Assembly (NCBI GenBank): GCA_023436245.1
Contig: JAEZJZ010000055.1
Span: 1-21,388 of the forward strand
Length of the DNA: 21,388 bases
Reading direction: 5' to 3'
Source: Bacillota bacterium
GTDB lineage: Bacteria; Bacillota; UBA994; UBA5500
The position numbers and the translations under genes are program-made. This document shows, one piece after another, positions 7,936 to 14,462 of this stretch. The notes under the pieces are model-generated. The model was not told where the DNA came from. It searched no databases and saw nothing but the letters and a program-made list of their open reading frames with translations. Each line of letters begins with the position of its first letter. Positions within the stretch are counted from its first letter, which is position 1.

Positions 7936-8363
7936 CAGTCTGCCTCCTCCTCAATCAGGGTGTGGAACAGGCTGAGCACCGTACTGGCAACTTTGATGCC
8001 GACGCCGGTCGTGATTACGGCCACCAGGCCGCTGGAAAACAGCTGCCCGGGGACTCCCAAGGGTACGCCGGCACCCTTGTTCATCAGAAAGCTTGCCCCG
8101 CGCAGCACGCCAACCAAGCCAACTGCGGCGTACCAGGCTGCACCAAAGGACTCGAACGCGGCGGACACCTTGTGCGGCACCTTGCGCAACCCCTTGTCCA
8201 GGCCGAAGGCCAGCGTGTACAACACCATGCTCACACCGAAAATGGTACCACCGGCGAAGCCACCGCCCGGGGAAAGGTGTCCGTGGGCGATGATATAGAT
8301 GCCATACATCTGGATTAACGGAACGATAATGGAGGTTATCTCCCTGAGAATTATGTCATCCAT
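7935..8363 (-). CDS. mnhB: Na+/H+ antiporter subunit B (MnhB/MrpB)
   Basis: This 142-aa protein has about four membrane segments. The MrpB signature HGHLSPGGGFAGG is at residues 27-39 after the first helix (IVPLIQMYGIYIIAHG). The start codon lies 12 nt after the upstream gene, with AGGTGG 8 nt before ATG. MrpB is an essential structural subunit of the Mrp complex in the families where it has been studied. Confidence 0.95.
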   Translation of the reverse strand: MDDIILREITSIIVPLIQMYGIYIIAHGHLSPGGGFAGGTIFGVSMVLYTLAFGLDKGLRKVPHKVSAAFESFGAAWYAAVGLVGVLRGASFLMNKGAGVPLGVPGQLFSSGLVAVITTGVGIKVASTVLSLFHTLIEEEAD

Positions 8364-8375
8364 CTAGCACACCAC

Positions 8376-8648
8376 CTATCTCCGCTTTAGGGTGATCAAC
8401 ACCGCCAACACGGCGGTGAACAACACGGTCGTCTCCATGAGGGTGTCATAGGCGCGGTAGTCAACGATGATGTCGGAGACAATGTTAGTGGCTCCGCTGT
8501 CATTCAGGCCACGATGTAGATAGCGGTCAACAACCTCATTCATGGCTGGCGTATCTGCGCTGCCGTACGCCGGCAGCTCCGCCACCATGAAGAGCAGCAT
8601 GACCATGCAGACAACAACGATCAGGGAAGCAATAGCAGTCCGCCTCAT
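8376..8648 (-). CDS. MbhE-like subunit (second C-terminal piece of MrpA as a separate gene)
   Basis: This 90-aa protein has one N-terminal and one C-terminal membrane helix and an extracytoplasmic segment between them. The motif NIVSDIIVDYRAYDTLMETTVL (residues 55-76, with Asp63, Asp68 and Glu72) is the conserved signature of the extreme C-terminus of MrpA and of MbhE. In classical bacterial Mrp this region is fused to the large MrpA protein; here it is a stand-alone gene, as in archaeal Mbh. It overlaps the preceding gene by ATGA. Confidence 0.85.
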   Translation of the reverse strand: MRRTAIASLIVVVCMVMLLFMVAELPAYGSADTPAMNEVVDRYLHRGLNDSGATNIVSDIIVDYRAYDTLMETTVLFTAVLAVLITLKRR

Positions 8649-8887
8649 GGTTGCTTCCTCCTCGCCAGATGTGAGACGGCGGCCACCATCAGCACTGTTG
8701 AGCAGACGCCGACAGCCGCCTCGGTAATGGCAATATCAGGAGCATTGAGCAACTGCCAGACCACAGACATGACCAGACTGAATGCCCCGAAGAGCACAAC
8801 GGTGGGCATCATCTCTTTGGACCGAGCTACAGCCAAAGCACAAACGATCAGGAAGAGCAGGCACACAGCGAGCATGATGTCACTCAT
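8645..8887 (-). CDS. MbhD-like subunit (DUF4040; first C-terminal piece of MrpA as a separate gene)
   Basis: This 80-aa protein has three membrane segments. NAPDIAITEAAVG (residues 48-60, with Glu56) is the signature of the MrpA C-terminal MbhD/DUF4040 domain, which corresponds to part of NuoJ in complex I. It overlaps mnhG by 8 nt and the next gene by 4 nt. It is a split-off domain of MrpA in Mbh order, not a truncated pseudogene, since both pieces have their own start and stop and intact motifs. Confidence 0.9.
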   Translation of the reverse strand: MSDIMLAVCLLFLIVCALAVARSKEMMPTVVLFGAFSLVMSVVWQLLNAPDIAITEAAVGVCSTVLMVAAVSHLARRKQP

Positions 8888-9206
8888 GTTCAGGACCTCC
8901 TTCTCCTGCTGATACTCCGTGCATGGGGCTGTCGCTCAGCCACGCGGCCTGAGCCACCAGGTGCGCGACGGTCGGACTGGTCAACCACATGAACAGCAGT
9001 ATCAACACCAGCTTGACCATGTTTTGCCAGCCACCGGCGCGCAACATGAAGCCGGCCAGCACCAAGCCGATGCCCAGAGTGTCGCACTTGGTGGTAGCAT
9101 GCATGCGAGTGAAAACATCCGGCATCCGAATCAACCCCAGCGTACCCGTGAACAAGAAGAACACGCCGAGCGAAATGATGGCGATTTGCAGAATAGTGAT
9201 GATCAT
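8880..9206 (-). CDS. mnhG: Na+/H+ antiporter subunit G (MnhG/MrpG)
   Basis: This 108-aa protein has three membrane segments. The family signature LGLIRMPDVFTRMHATTKCDTLG is present at about residues 23-45. The ATG start overlaps the mnhF stop (ATGA). The C-terminal tail is polar and acidic (GVSAGEGGPEHE). Confidence 0.95.
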   Translation of the reverse strand: MIITILQIAIISLGVFFLFTGTLGLIRMPDVFTRMHATTKCDTLGIGLVLAGFMLRAGGWQNMVKLVLILLFMWLTSPTVAHLVAQAAWLSDSPMHGVSAGEGGPEHE

Positions 9207-9487
9207 GGCTTTGCGTTCCTCCCCAAATTGCCCGCACGAATTGCCTTAATCACGGCCACAGTGCCGACGAAGCCGGTCATGGCATAAACCAAGGCAACGT
9301 CCAGGAAGTAGGTCGATTTGAGCGCGAAAGCCAGGATGACGATCATGGTGATCACAGCGGTGGAGATGACGTTCACCGAGACGATGCGGTCATAGATGGT
9401 CTTGCTGCGCACGGCTTGAGAGAGTGCCATCAGCGCCAGCAGCGCCACAATTGTCCCGGCAACGTAGAGAAAAGTGACAGGTATCAC
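9203..9487 (-). CDS. mnhF: Na+/H+ antiporter subunit F (MnhF/MrpF)
   Basis: This 94-aa protein has three membrane segments. SKTIYDRIVSVNVISTAVI and STYFLDVALVYAMTGFVGTVAVIKAI are the characteristic MrpF segments (DR and LDVAL). The start is GTG at 9487, overlapping the mnhE stop as GTGA, which indicates translational coupling. Confidence 0.95.
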   Translation of the reverse strand: MIPVTFLYVAGTIVALLALMALSQAVRSKTIYDRIVSVNVISTAVITMIVILAFALKSTYFLDVALVYAMTGFVGTVAVIKAIRAGNLGRNAKP

Positions 9488-9960
9488 TTGGCCTCCTCCA
9501 GTCGTTTGAGATTGTCTTGATAAGACCAGTCGACCACGCCATCTGCCGCTTGCTTGGTCAGTGCATGAATCAGCAAGCGATTCCCCTTCATCTGCACGGT
9601 CAAGGTGCCAGGAGTGAGGGTGATGGCATTCGCGTAGAGCATGCGCATGCGGTCGCCCTTGAGAGAAGTGGTGACGCGCACCAGGGTGGGATCGATGTCA
9701 ATGCGTGGACTGAGTACCAGTTTGGCCACCTGCCAGGAGGCAACCCAAATCTCCCGCAGCAGGATGCCCACGGCGACGACGCTGCGCCAAACCTTCTGCG
9801 AACTGACCGGGCCGACCACCCGCTCCGATCGTCCTCGCCACAATGAGACCAGAAAAAGTGATGCGAGGGTGCCATAGATTAAGTGCTGCCAATCAAATGT
9901 CCCGGAAAATAGGAACCAGAAGCCCAAAAACAAGAAAAATTGCCAGATAATATTGAGCAC
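9484..9960 (-). CDS. mnhE: Na+/H+ antiporter subunit E (MnhE/MrpE), first gene of the operon
   Basis: This 158-aa protein has two or three N-terminal membrane segments followed by a cytoplasmic domain with PTLVRVTTSLKGDRMRMLYANAITLTPGTLTV, typical of MrpE. The start is GTG at 9960. AGGGGG directly abuts this GTG, which is too close for an ideal ribosome-binding site, so the true start could be a non-canonical codon just inside; no other good start is visible. The hairpin and U-tract at 9976-10014 end 15 nt upstream, leaving no room for a promoter between them. Confidence 0.9.
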   Translation of the reverse strand: MLNIIWQFFLFLGFWFLFSGTFDWQHLIYGTLASLFLVSLWRGRSERVVGPVSSQKVWRSVVAVGILLREIWVASWQVAKLVLSPRIDIDPTLVRVTTSLKGDRMRMLYANAITLTPGTLTVQMKGNRLLIHALTKQAADGVVDWSYQDNLKRLEEAK

Positions 9961-9975
9961 CCCCTAAAAAAGTCC

Positions 9976-10014
9976 AAATAAAACGACCCTCATGCCAGAG
10001 CGGCGTTTGGGTCG
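9976..10014 (-). terminator. Intrinsic terminator / attenuator immediately before mnhE
   Basis: On the - strand CGACCC (10014-10009) pairs with GGGTCG (9989-9984), with an inner GCC-GCTCT-GGC stem, and is followed by TTTTATTT (9983-9976) and, 5 nt later, a second run of six T. This is a standard intrinsic terminator. It ends 15 nt before the mnhE start, so operon transcription must pass through it. A second copy of the left arm (GGCCGACCC, near 10035-10043) lies upstream and could form an alternative pairing. The site may simply end transcription from the upstream kinase gene, with an unseen promoter beyond it. Confidence 0.65.
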
Positions 10015-10309
10015 GCTCACATTACAGATTGTGGGTCGGCCAACGGTACAACGAATCAAGCATACTCCTTTTGGTCGCGGACTGCAAAATGGGCGATCAG
10101 CGTGAGCAGTGATAGTTAGGTTATTTTGCGAGGAAACATGGCTATAACACGTTTACGCGCCAAATATCTCGATATTGCGCTCGAATACTGTATACATTAT
10201 GCTCACCAGAATTGGGCATGAGCACGCGCTGGTCTGGGTCAAGAATAGGGGTGTCAAAGTACTAGATCAAGCGCCGGATCAGTCTCTGACCAATCCGGCT
10301 CCGCGAAGT
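10015..10309 (-). promoter_or_regulatory. Palindrome-rich leader/regulatory region of the Mrp operon
   Basis: About 295 bp without a gene. On the - strand a possible -10 CATAAT (10202-10197) has only a weak -35. Just downstream is an imperfect palindrome GCGC-CA-AATATC-TC-GATATT-GCGC (10157-10180), a possible operator. Further on, GCAAAAT (10129-10123) pairs with ATTTTGC (10090-10084) around a smaller ATCA/TGAT plus GC/GC hairpin. GCCGGAT/ATCCGGC (10273-10299) is a weak hairpin after the kinase gene. Together with the terminator at 9976-10014 this looks like a folded 5' leader of about 180 nt. It could not be matched by eye to a known riboswitch class. Confidence 0.4.
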
Positions 10310-11296
10310 CTATCTGATCGGCTTGCCGAAGTCAGCACTGCGTCTCTTGAGCAGCGCATCCAGACGTTCGCTCAGCCTATTCATCCAGTCTGGTTGTTCG
10401 GCGACCGGCTCGCGGGCTGCATAGAGAATCCTCACATATCCGTAGAGCCGCAAGTACCGCTGAAAACCAGGCATTCGCTCCAGCCAAACGTCATCAAGCC
10501 TGCGTTCAGTGCGATATCCAGCAACAAAGGCGGGCAGAGCCCGCTCAAACTGATCAGGAGCCGCATCATCAGCGTAGCTCATCAGCGAGACGGTGATGTC
10601 CATCATGAACCAGTGATAGACAGCATCGTCAAAATCGATGGCATGAAAAGCGTTTGTCAACGGATCGTGGAAAACGTTGTCTGTCTCAAAGTCATAGTGA
10701 ATCAGACCGAAGCTCTGCGAGTCCTGCGGCAGGCTGTTCAGCCACTTTGACACCAGCGTCAACTCCTGCCTGGCTAGATCCTCACCCGGGAGCGCTTGCA
10801 GCATGTCATCCATCCACTGCAGACGTTGCCGGTAGCTCGGGCGCTGATTCCCCGTCGGCTGATAGCTCATGCTCAAGCGATGCAGGCGACCCAGGCTCTG
10901 CCCCCAGCCGTGAATAATCGCTTCCGTCATCTGGAGCGACTCCAGGCTCTTGCCCGGTACCGCTGTGAAGGCAGTTGCCGCATAGGCTCCCCAGGGTGTC
11001 TCCAAGATCTCCAGCCGCCTGCCGTGCTTGGACAGGACCGGCGCCAGACAGGGATAGCCATTTGCCCGCAGGAAGCTTATCCAGTCCAACTCAGCCAGAA
11101 TGCCGTCTGCTGGCTTTTCGGACAGAGGCGCAAAACGCAAAAAGCGCAACTCGCCTGCGCACTTGAATGGATAGACTGCGTTCGCAGAGATACGAAAACG
11201 CTCCAGCAGATGAAGCTGATCCCGGTCATGCTCCCATCGAGACAAGATGGACAACACCAGCTCTTGATTGTGCACCAAGTACTTCAACGGTAACAT
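10310..11296 (-). CDS. Aminoglycoside phosphotransferase / RdoA-SrkA-like kinase family protein
   Basis: This 328-aa soluble protein is of the APH/choline-kinase-like fold. The catalytic loop HYDFETDN has His200, Asp202 and Asn207, and the metal-binding DFD motif (AIDFDDAVYHW) is at 221-223, so it is probably active. Family members phosphorylate small molecules or, as SrkA/RdoA, proteins; the substrate cannot be deduced. The start MLPLKYLV (11296) is preferred because AAGAAGGG lies about 11 nt upstream; an upstream in-frame start would add 32 residues rich in Arg and Ser with no supporting ribosome site. The gene is divergent from the gamma-glutamyltransferase and stands alone. Confidence 0.8.
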   Translation of the reverse strand: MLPLKYLVHNQELVLSILSRWEHDRDQLHLLERFRISANAVYPFKCAGELRFLRFAPLSEKPADGILAELDWISFLRANGYPCLAPVLSKHGRRLEILETPWGAYAATAFTAVPGKSLESLQMTEAIIHGWGQSLGRLHRLSMSYQPTGNQRPSYRQRLQWMDDMLQALPGEDLARQELTLVSKWLNSLPQDSQSFGLIHYDFETDNVFHDPLTNAFHAIDFDDAVYHWFMMDITVSLMSYADDAAPDQFERALPAFVAGYRTERRLDDVWLERMPGFQRYLRLYGYVRILYAAREPVAEQPDWMNRLSERLDALLKRRSADFGKPIR

Positions 11297-11644
11297 CTCT
11301 GCAACCCTTCTTTCCGTAAATTCCGCTTTGAAGCGACTTACGGCGGTTGGTCGCTGACCTGAAACGAATTCGCCTGAGGCTCCAGGACGCAACTACCGCT
11401 TCCTGCAACCCATTCGTATGATCTGGCAGTACATGCCACTCACTCCCTCGACTTCACTCGCTACATTATATATCGGAACCGGAGCCGCCAACAGGTAAAG
11501 AACTGCTGCAACGTCCCCCTGTCCCACGTCGTCATCGCCACATGTGCCGTAGGTTTTTTGCGAAAGCTTAGGAGAGACAAAGGAATTCTTTCGATAAGCG
11601 AGAAATATCTCTAGCGTGATCTTCGTAAGTGATGGAGGTAAAGC
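11297..11644. promoter_or_regulatory. Divergent intergenic region between the kinase and the gamma-glutamyltransferase
   Basis: 348 bp without a gene. A perfect TATAAT lies on the - strand (11470-11465) but with no good -35 (TTGGCG only 15 bp away); it could serve the kinase gene with a leader of about 160 nt. An inverted repeat TGGCA-GTACA-TGCCA (11424-11438) lies downstream of that -10 and may be an operator. No convincing + strand promoter was found. GATGGAGGTAAAGC directly before 11645 is the ribosome site of the next gene. Confidence 0.35.
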
Positions 11645-13261
11645 ATGACAAACTTGAAGAACGATCCCCTCTACTATCCCTACCCGTCGCAGCGGACGGT
11701 CGTCTATGCCAGGAATGGCGTCGTCGCCACCGGTCAACCGCTGGCCGCCCAGGCCGGGTTGGAGATTCTGAAGAAAGGCGGCAATGCGGTTGATGCGGCC
11801 ATCGCCACCGCTGCTTGCCTGACCGTAGTTGAACCGACCGCCAATGGCATTGGCAGCGATGCCTTCGCTATCCTGTGGATGAACGGTGAGATGCACGGGC
11901 TAAATGCCAGTGGGTGCGCGCCAAAGAGCATTTCCATCGAGAAGCTGAAGGAGCTCGGCCACAGCGAAATGCCCAACTTCGGGCCGATCCCGGTGACGGT
12001 CCCGGGCGCTCCCAGCGCCTGGGCCGCCCTGTCCAAGCGCTTCGGTCGCCTGCCTTTGTCAGAGGTGCTGCAGCCGGCCATCAACTACGCCGAAAACGGC
12101 TACCCCCTCTCGCCCACGCTGGGCAAGGCCTGGGCTGCGGGCTACGCGCGCTACAGCAGCATGACGGATCCGGTGTTCCAGCCCTGGATGGATACATTTG
12201 CCCCTGGCGGCAAGGTGCCGGGCATCGGCGAAATGTGGCGCTCACCCGGGCACGCCTCTACCCTGCGCTCGATCGCGGCCACCAATGCCGAGTCGTTCTA
12301 TCGGGGGGAATTGGCAGAGCAGATCGCTGCCTTCATGGCCGAGCATGGCGGTTTCCTGACTGCCGAGGATCTGGCTGCCCATCAGCCGGAATGGGTCACT
12401 CCGGTGAGCGTCAACTACCGCGGCTATGATGTCTGGGAGTTGCCACCGAACGGTCAAGGCATGATTGCCCTGATGGCCCTGAACATTCTCAAGGGCTGGG
12501 AGTTCAGCGATCCAAACAGCGTGGAGACTTATCACCGCCAGATCGAGGCCATCAAGCTGGCCTTCGCCGACGGCATGAAGCAAATAACTGATCCAAAGCA
12601 CATGCGTGTCAGCGTGGAGTCGCTGCTGTCCGAGTCGTATGGCGTCGCCCGCCGTCAGCTGATCGGCGAGCAGGCCTTGTCGCCCGAGCCGGGTGATCCA
12701 CCACAGGGTGGTACTGTCTACTTGGCGGCAGCAGACGGGGACGGCAACATGATCTCCTACATTCAGAGCAACTACCAGGGTTTCGGCTCAGGCGTGGTCG
12801 TGCCGGGCACCGGCATCTCGCTGCAGAACCGCGGTCACAACTTCTCGCTCGATCCGGAGCATGCCAACGCTCTCGCCCCCGGCAAGCGCACCTATCACAC
12901 CATCATCCCTGGCTTCTTGACCAAGGATAACCAGGCAGTCGGCCCGTTCGGCGTGATGGGCGGCTTCATGCAGCCGCAGGGGCATCTGCAGGTGATCATG
13001 AGCACCATCGACTTCCACCAGAACCCGCAGGCCGCGTTGGATGCGCCGCGCTGGCAGTGGATCAAGGACAAGACAGTCCAGGTGGAGCCGAGTTTCCCCA
13101 ATCACATTGCCCAAGCGCTCGCGCGCAAGGGGCATCAGATTCAGCGGACCCTGGAAAGCGGTGGATTCGGTCGGGGTGAAATCATCTGGCGCGACCCGCA
13201 AAGCGGCGTGCTGGCTGCCGCCACCGAACCGCGCACCGACGGCCAAGTGGCCGCCTGGTAA
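11645..13261 (+). CDS. ggt: Gamma-glutamyltransferase family protein (YwrD-like, cytoplasmic)
   Basis: This 538-aa Ntn-hydrolase is of the gamma-glutamyltranspeptidase family, in which a precursor cleaves itself and the new N-terminal Thr is the nucleophile. Here that residue is Thr357 in QGGTVYLAAADGDGNM; most secreted enzymes have TTHLSVVD, so Tyr replaces the usual His after the Thr. NGIGSDAFAI, NRGHNFSLDPEHANALAPGK and GPFGVMGGFMQPQGHLQ are strong family matches. No signal peptide is present (it begins MTNLKNDPLYYPYPS), so it should act in the cytoplasm, unlike secreted Ggt. The start has GGAGG with 6-nt spacing. It is monocistronic, with its own terminator. Confidence 0.92.
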   Translation: MTNLKNDPLYYPYPSQRTVVYARNGVVATGQPLAAQAGLEILKKGGNAVDAAIATAACLTVVEPTANGIGSDAFAILWMNGEMHGLNASGCAPKSISIEKLKELGHSEMPNFGPIPVTVPGAPSAWAALSKRFGRLPLSEVLQPAINYAENGYPLSPTLGKAWAAGYARYSSMTDPVFQPWMDTFAPGGKVPGIGEMWRSPGHASTLRSIAATNAESFYRGELAEQIAAFMAEHGGFLTAEDLAAHQPEWVTPVSVNYRGYDVWELPPNGQGMIALMALNILKGWEFSDPNSVETYHRQIEAIKLAFADGMKQITDPKHMRVSVESLLSESYGVARRQLIGEQALSPEPGDPPQGGTVYLAAADGDGNMISYIQSNYQGFGSGVVVPGTGISLQNRGHNFSLDPEHANALAPGKRTYHTIIPGFLTKDNQAVGPFGVMGGFMQPQGHLQVIMSTIDFHQNPQAALDAPRWQWIKDKTVQVEPSFPNHIAQALARKGHQIQRTLESGGFGRGEIIWRDPQSGVLAAATEPRTDGQVAAW

Positions 13262-13281
13262 GCAGACTGACGAAACCCAGA

Positions 13282-13319
13282 AGAGACCGCGGCAGCGTGC
13301 CCCGGTCTCTCTCTTTTTG
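13282..13319 (+). terminator. Intrinsic terminator of the gamma-glutamyltransferase gene
   Basis: AGAGACCG (13282-13289) and CGGTCTCT (13303-13310) form a perfect 8-bp stem, followed by CTCTTTTTG. It starts 20 nt after the TAA. The convergent QueG-like gene ends at 13355 and has no clear terminator of its own on the other strand. Confidence 0.8.
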
Positions 13320-13354
13320 CAGCCGACGCGGCAGCGCAGATCGTCTGTTGCCGG

Positions 13355-14272
13355 CTATCTGGCCAGCAAGGCGGCCAGGTTACGGGAAATCAGTCTATCC
13401 CGATATGCCTGAGTCTGGCCCAGCGACTCCAGCGTGGCCCGCGTCGACTGCGGCAGTTCATCGAAAGCAGTGCCGCTCTGCATCAAGTCGATCTCTTGCT
13501 CGGTGAAGGCATCTGTCACCTGCACCACATCAGCCCGGCCTCGATTTTCCGGGCAGGCGCCCTGGCAGCGCATGCAGCCGATCAGGGCGTTATGCCAGTG
13601 AGCGTCCAACCAGTCCGGGAACGGCTCAGCCGCTTCGTTGAAGTAGGTGATGCACCGCTCAGCATGGATGACCGTTCTATCCGCCTTGATACACTCAGTC
13701 GGGCAGGCGTGCACACAAGCCTGGCAGTCGTCGCAGGCGGCCATGCGCTCTGGCTCGCGCCAGCTATCCTGTTCGCACGGCATGTCAGAGATGAAAGCGA
13801 CTAGACGGTGGTAGCTGCCGAAGCCGTTGACGTAAGAGATGTTGTTTCTCCCATAGGCGGCGAGTCCGCTGCGAACTGCCAACAGCTTCAAAGGCAGGCC
13901 GGCGCGCTCAAAATAGTATTGCTCGCGGCCGAGTACGTCCTCGAGCGTACGCTGCAGTCTATCAGTTCCCCGGGGGCTGTAGATCGGCGGAATGACGATC
14001 TGCCGTTCCTCACCTTGCCACTGGAACTGCAACTGGATGATCGGCTCTGGCAGGGCAATCACGATCAGTGACTGTGCCCCCACCAACTCGCTGGACTGAC
14101 TGAACCTGAACCAGGACAGCCCAACCTGATACAACCCCTGATCCAGCACCCCGGAGGACAGCAGGCGTTTAATCTCTGCCTGCAGCTCAGCCACGTGTTC
14201 TACGGAGACAACCGCCCCCTGGAAACCATCTTCCCGCAGAGCTGACAGTAGTCGCTCCTGAATCCCCGACAT
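13355..14272 (-). CDS. QueG-like protein with two [4Fe-4S] clusters
   Basis: This 305-aa soluble protein resembles epoxyqueuosine reductase and related double-cluster ferredoxin-type proteins. The first cysteine set is CDDCQACVHACPTEC (Cys180, 183, 186, 190), then Cys207 (RCITYFNE), then CMRCQGACPEN (Cys233, 236, 240), the layout for two [4Fe-4S] clusters. The segment KLLAVRSGLAAYGRNNISYV resembles the conserved AGLGWIGKN region of QueG. It is shorter than true QueG (about 380 aa) and lacks an obvious HEAT-repeat C-terminus, so genuine queuosine function is unproven; an unassigned reductase is as likely. The start MSGIQ (14272) has AAGGGGAGGG upstream and lies downstream of the promoter at 14317-14345, which excludes the longer upstream start. 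Confidence 0.8.
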   Translation of the reverse strand: MSGIQERLLSALREDGFQGAVVSVEHVAELQAEIKRLLSSGVLDQGLYQVGLSWFRFSQSSELVGAQSLIVIALPEPIIQLQFQWQGEERQIVIPPIYSPRGTDRLQRTLEDVLGREQYYFERAGLPLKLLAVRSGLAAYGRNNISYVNGFGSYHRLVAFISDMPCEQDSWREPERMAACDDCQACVHACPTECIKADRTVIHAERCITYFNEAAEPFPDWLDAHWHNALIGCMRCQGACPENRGRADVVQVTDAFTEQEIDLMQSGTAFDELPQSTRATLESLGQTQAYRDRLISRNLAALLAR

Positions 14273-14303
14273 CAACACCCTCCCCTTCTTCCTCTGGCGC
14301 ATC

Positions 14304-14364
14304 TTAGTTACAATCACTTTTATCATGCTCATGCGTAACTGTCAATACTAGTTTTATTAGTTAC
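14304..14364 (-). promoter_or_regulatory. Sigma-A promoter with repeated TTAGTTAC operator-like elements
   Basis: On the - strand a perfect -35 TTGACA (14345-14340) and -10 TAAAAG (14322-14317) with an upstream TGA (extended -10) are 17 bp apart. TTAGTTAC on the + strand occurs at 14304-14311, over the expected transcription start, and again at 14357-14364, upstream of the -35. The inverted form GTAACT (14335-14340) abuts the -35. Such placement suggests a repressor or activator binding these sites to control the QueG-like gene. Confidence 0.65.
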
Positions 14365-14377
14365 ACAGATGACTACA

Positions 14378-14408
14378 GAAGGAGACGGGAACTGCTCTCG
14401 CCTCCTTC
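14378..14408 (-). terminator. Weak hairpin after the ABC exporter operon
   Basis: GAAGGAG (14378-14384) and CTCCTTC (14402-14408) form a 7-bp stem between the exporter operon and the QueG-like gene. On the - strand it is followed by TGTAGTC, which lacks a U-run, so termination may be partial or need Rho. Confidence 0.35.
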
Positions 14409-14462
14409 CTCGTTTCGTGGTACCTCTGGCTCGCTTGCGCCTGTGACCATGGCCATCAGACC

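Noticed and set aside
8376..8887. Two short MrpA-like pieces taken as a frameshifted mrpA
   Set aside because: Each has its own start, stop and intact motifs, and the arrangement equals mbhD/mbhE; the NuoL-like core is a separate gene, not a broken upstream part.
9100..9115. GCATGCATGCGA inside mnhG resembling the repeat core
   Set aside because: It encodes the conserved RMHATTK motif of MrpG and lacks the flanking GTAGGGG module, so it is coincidence.
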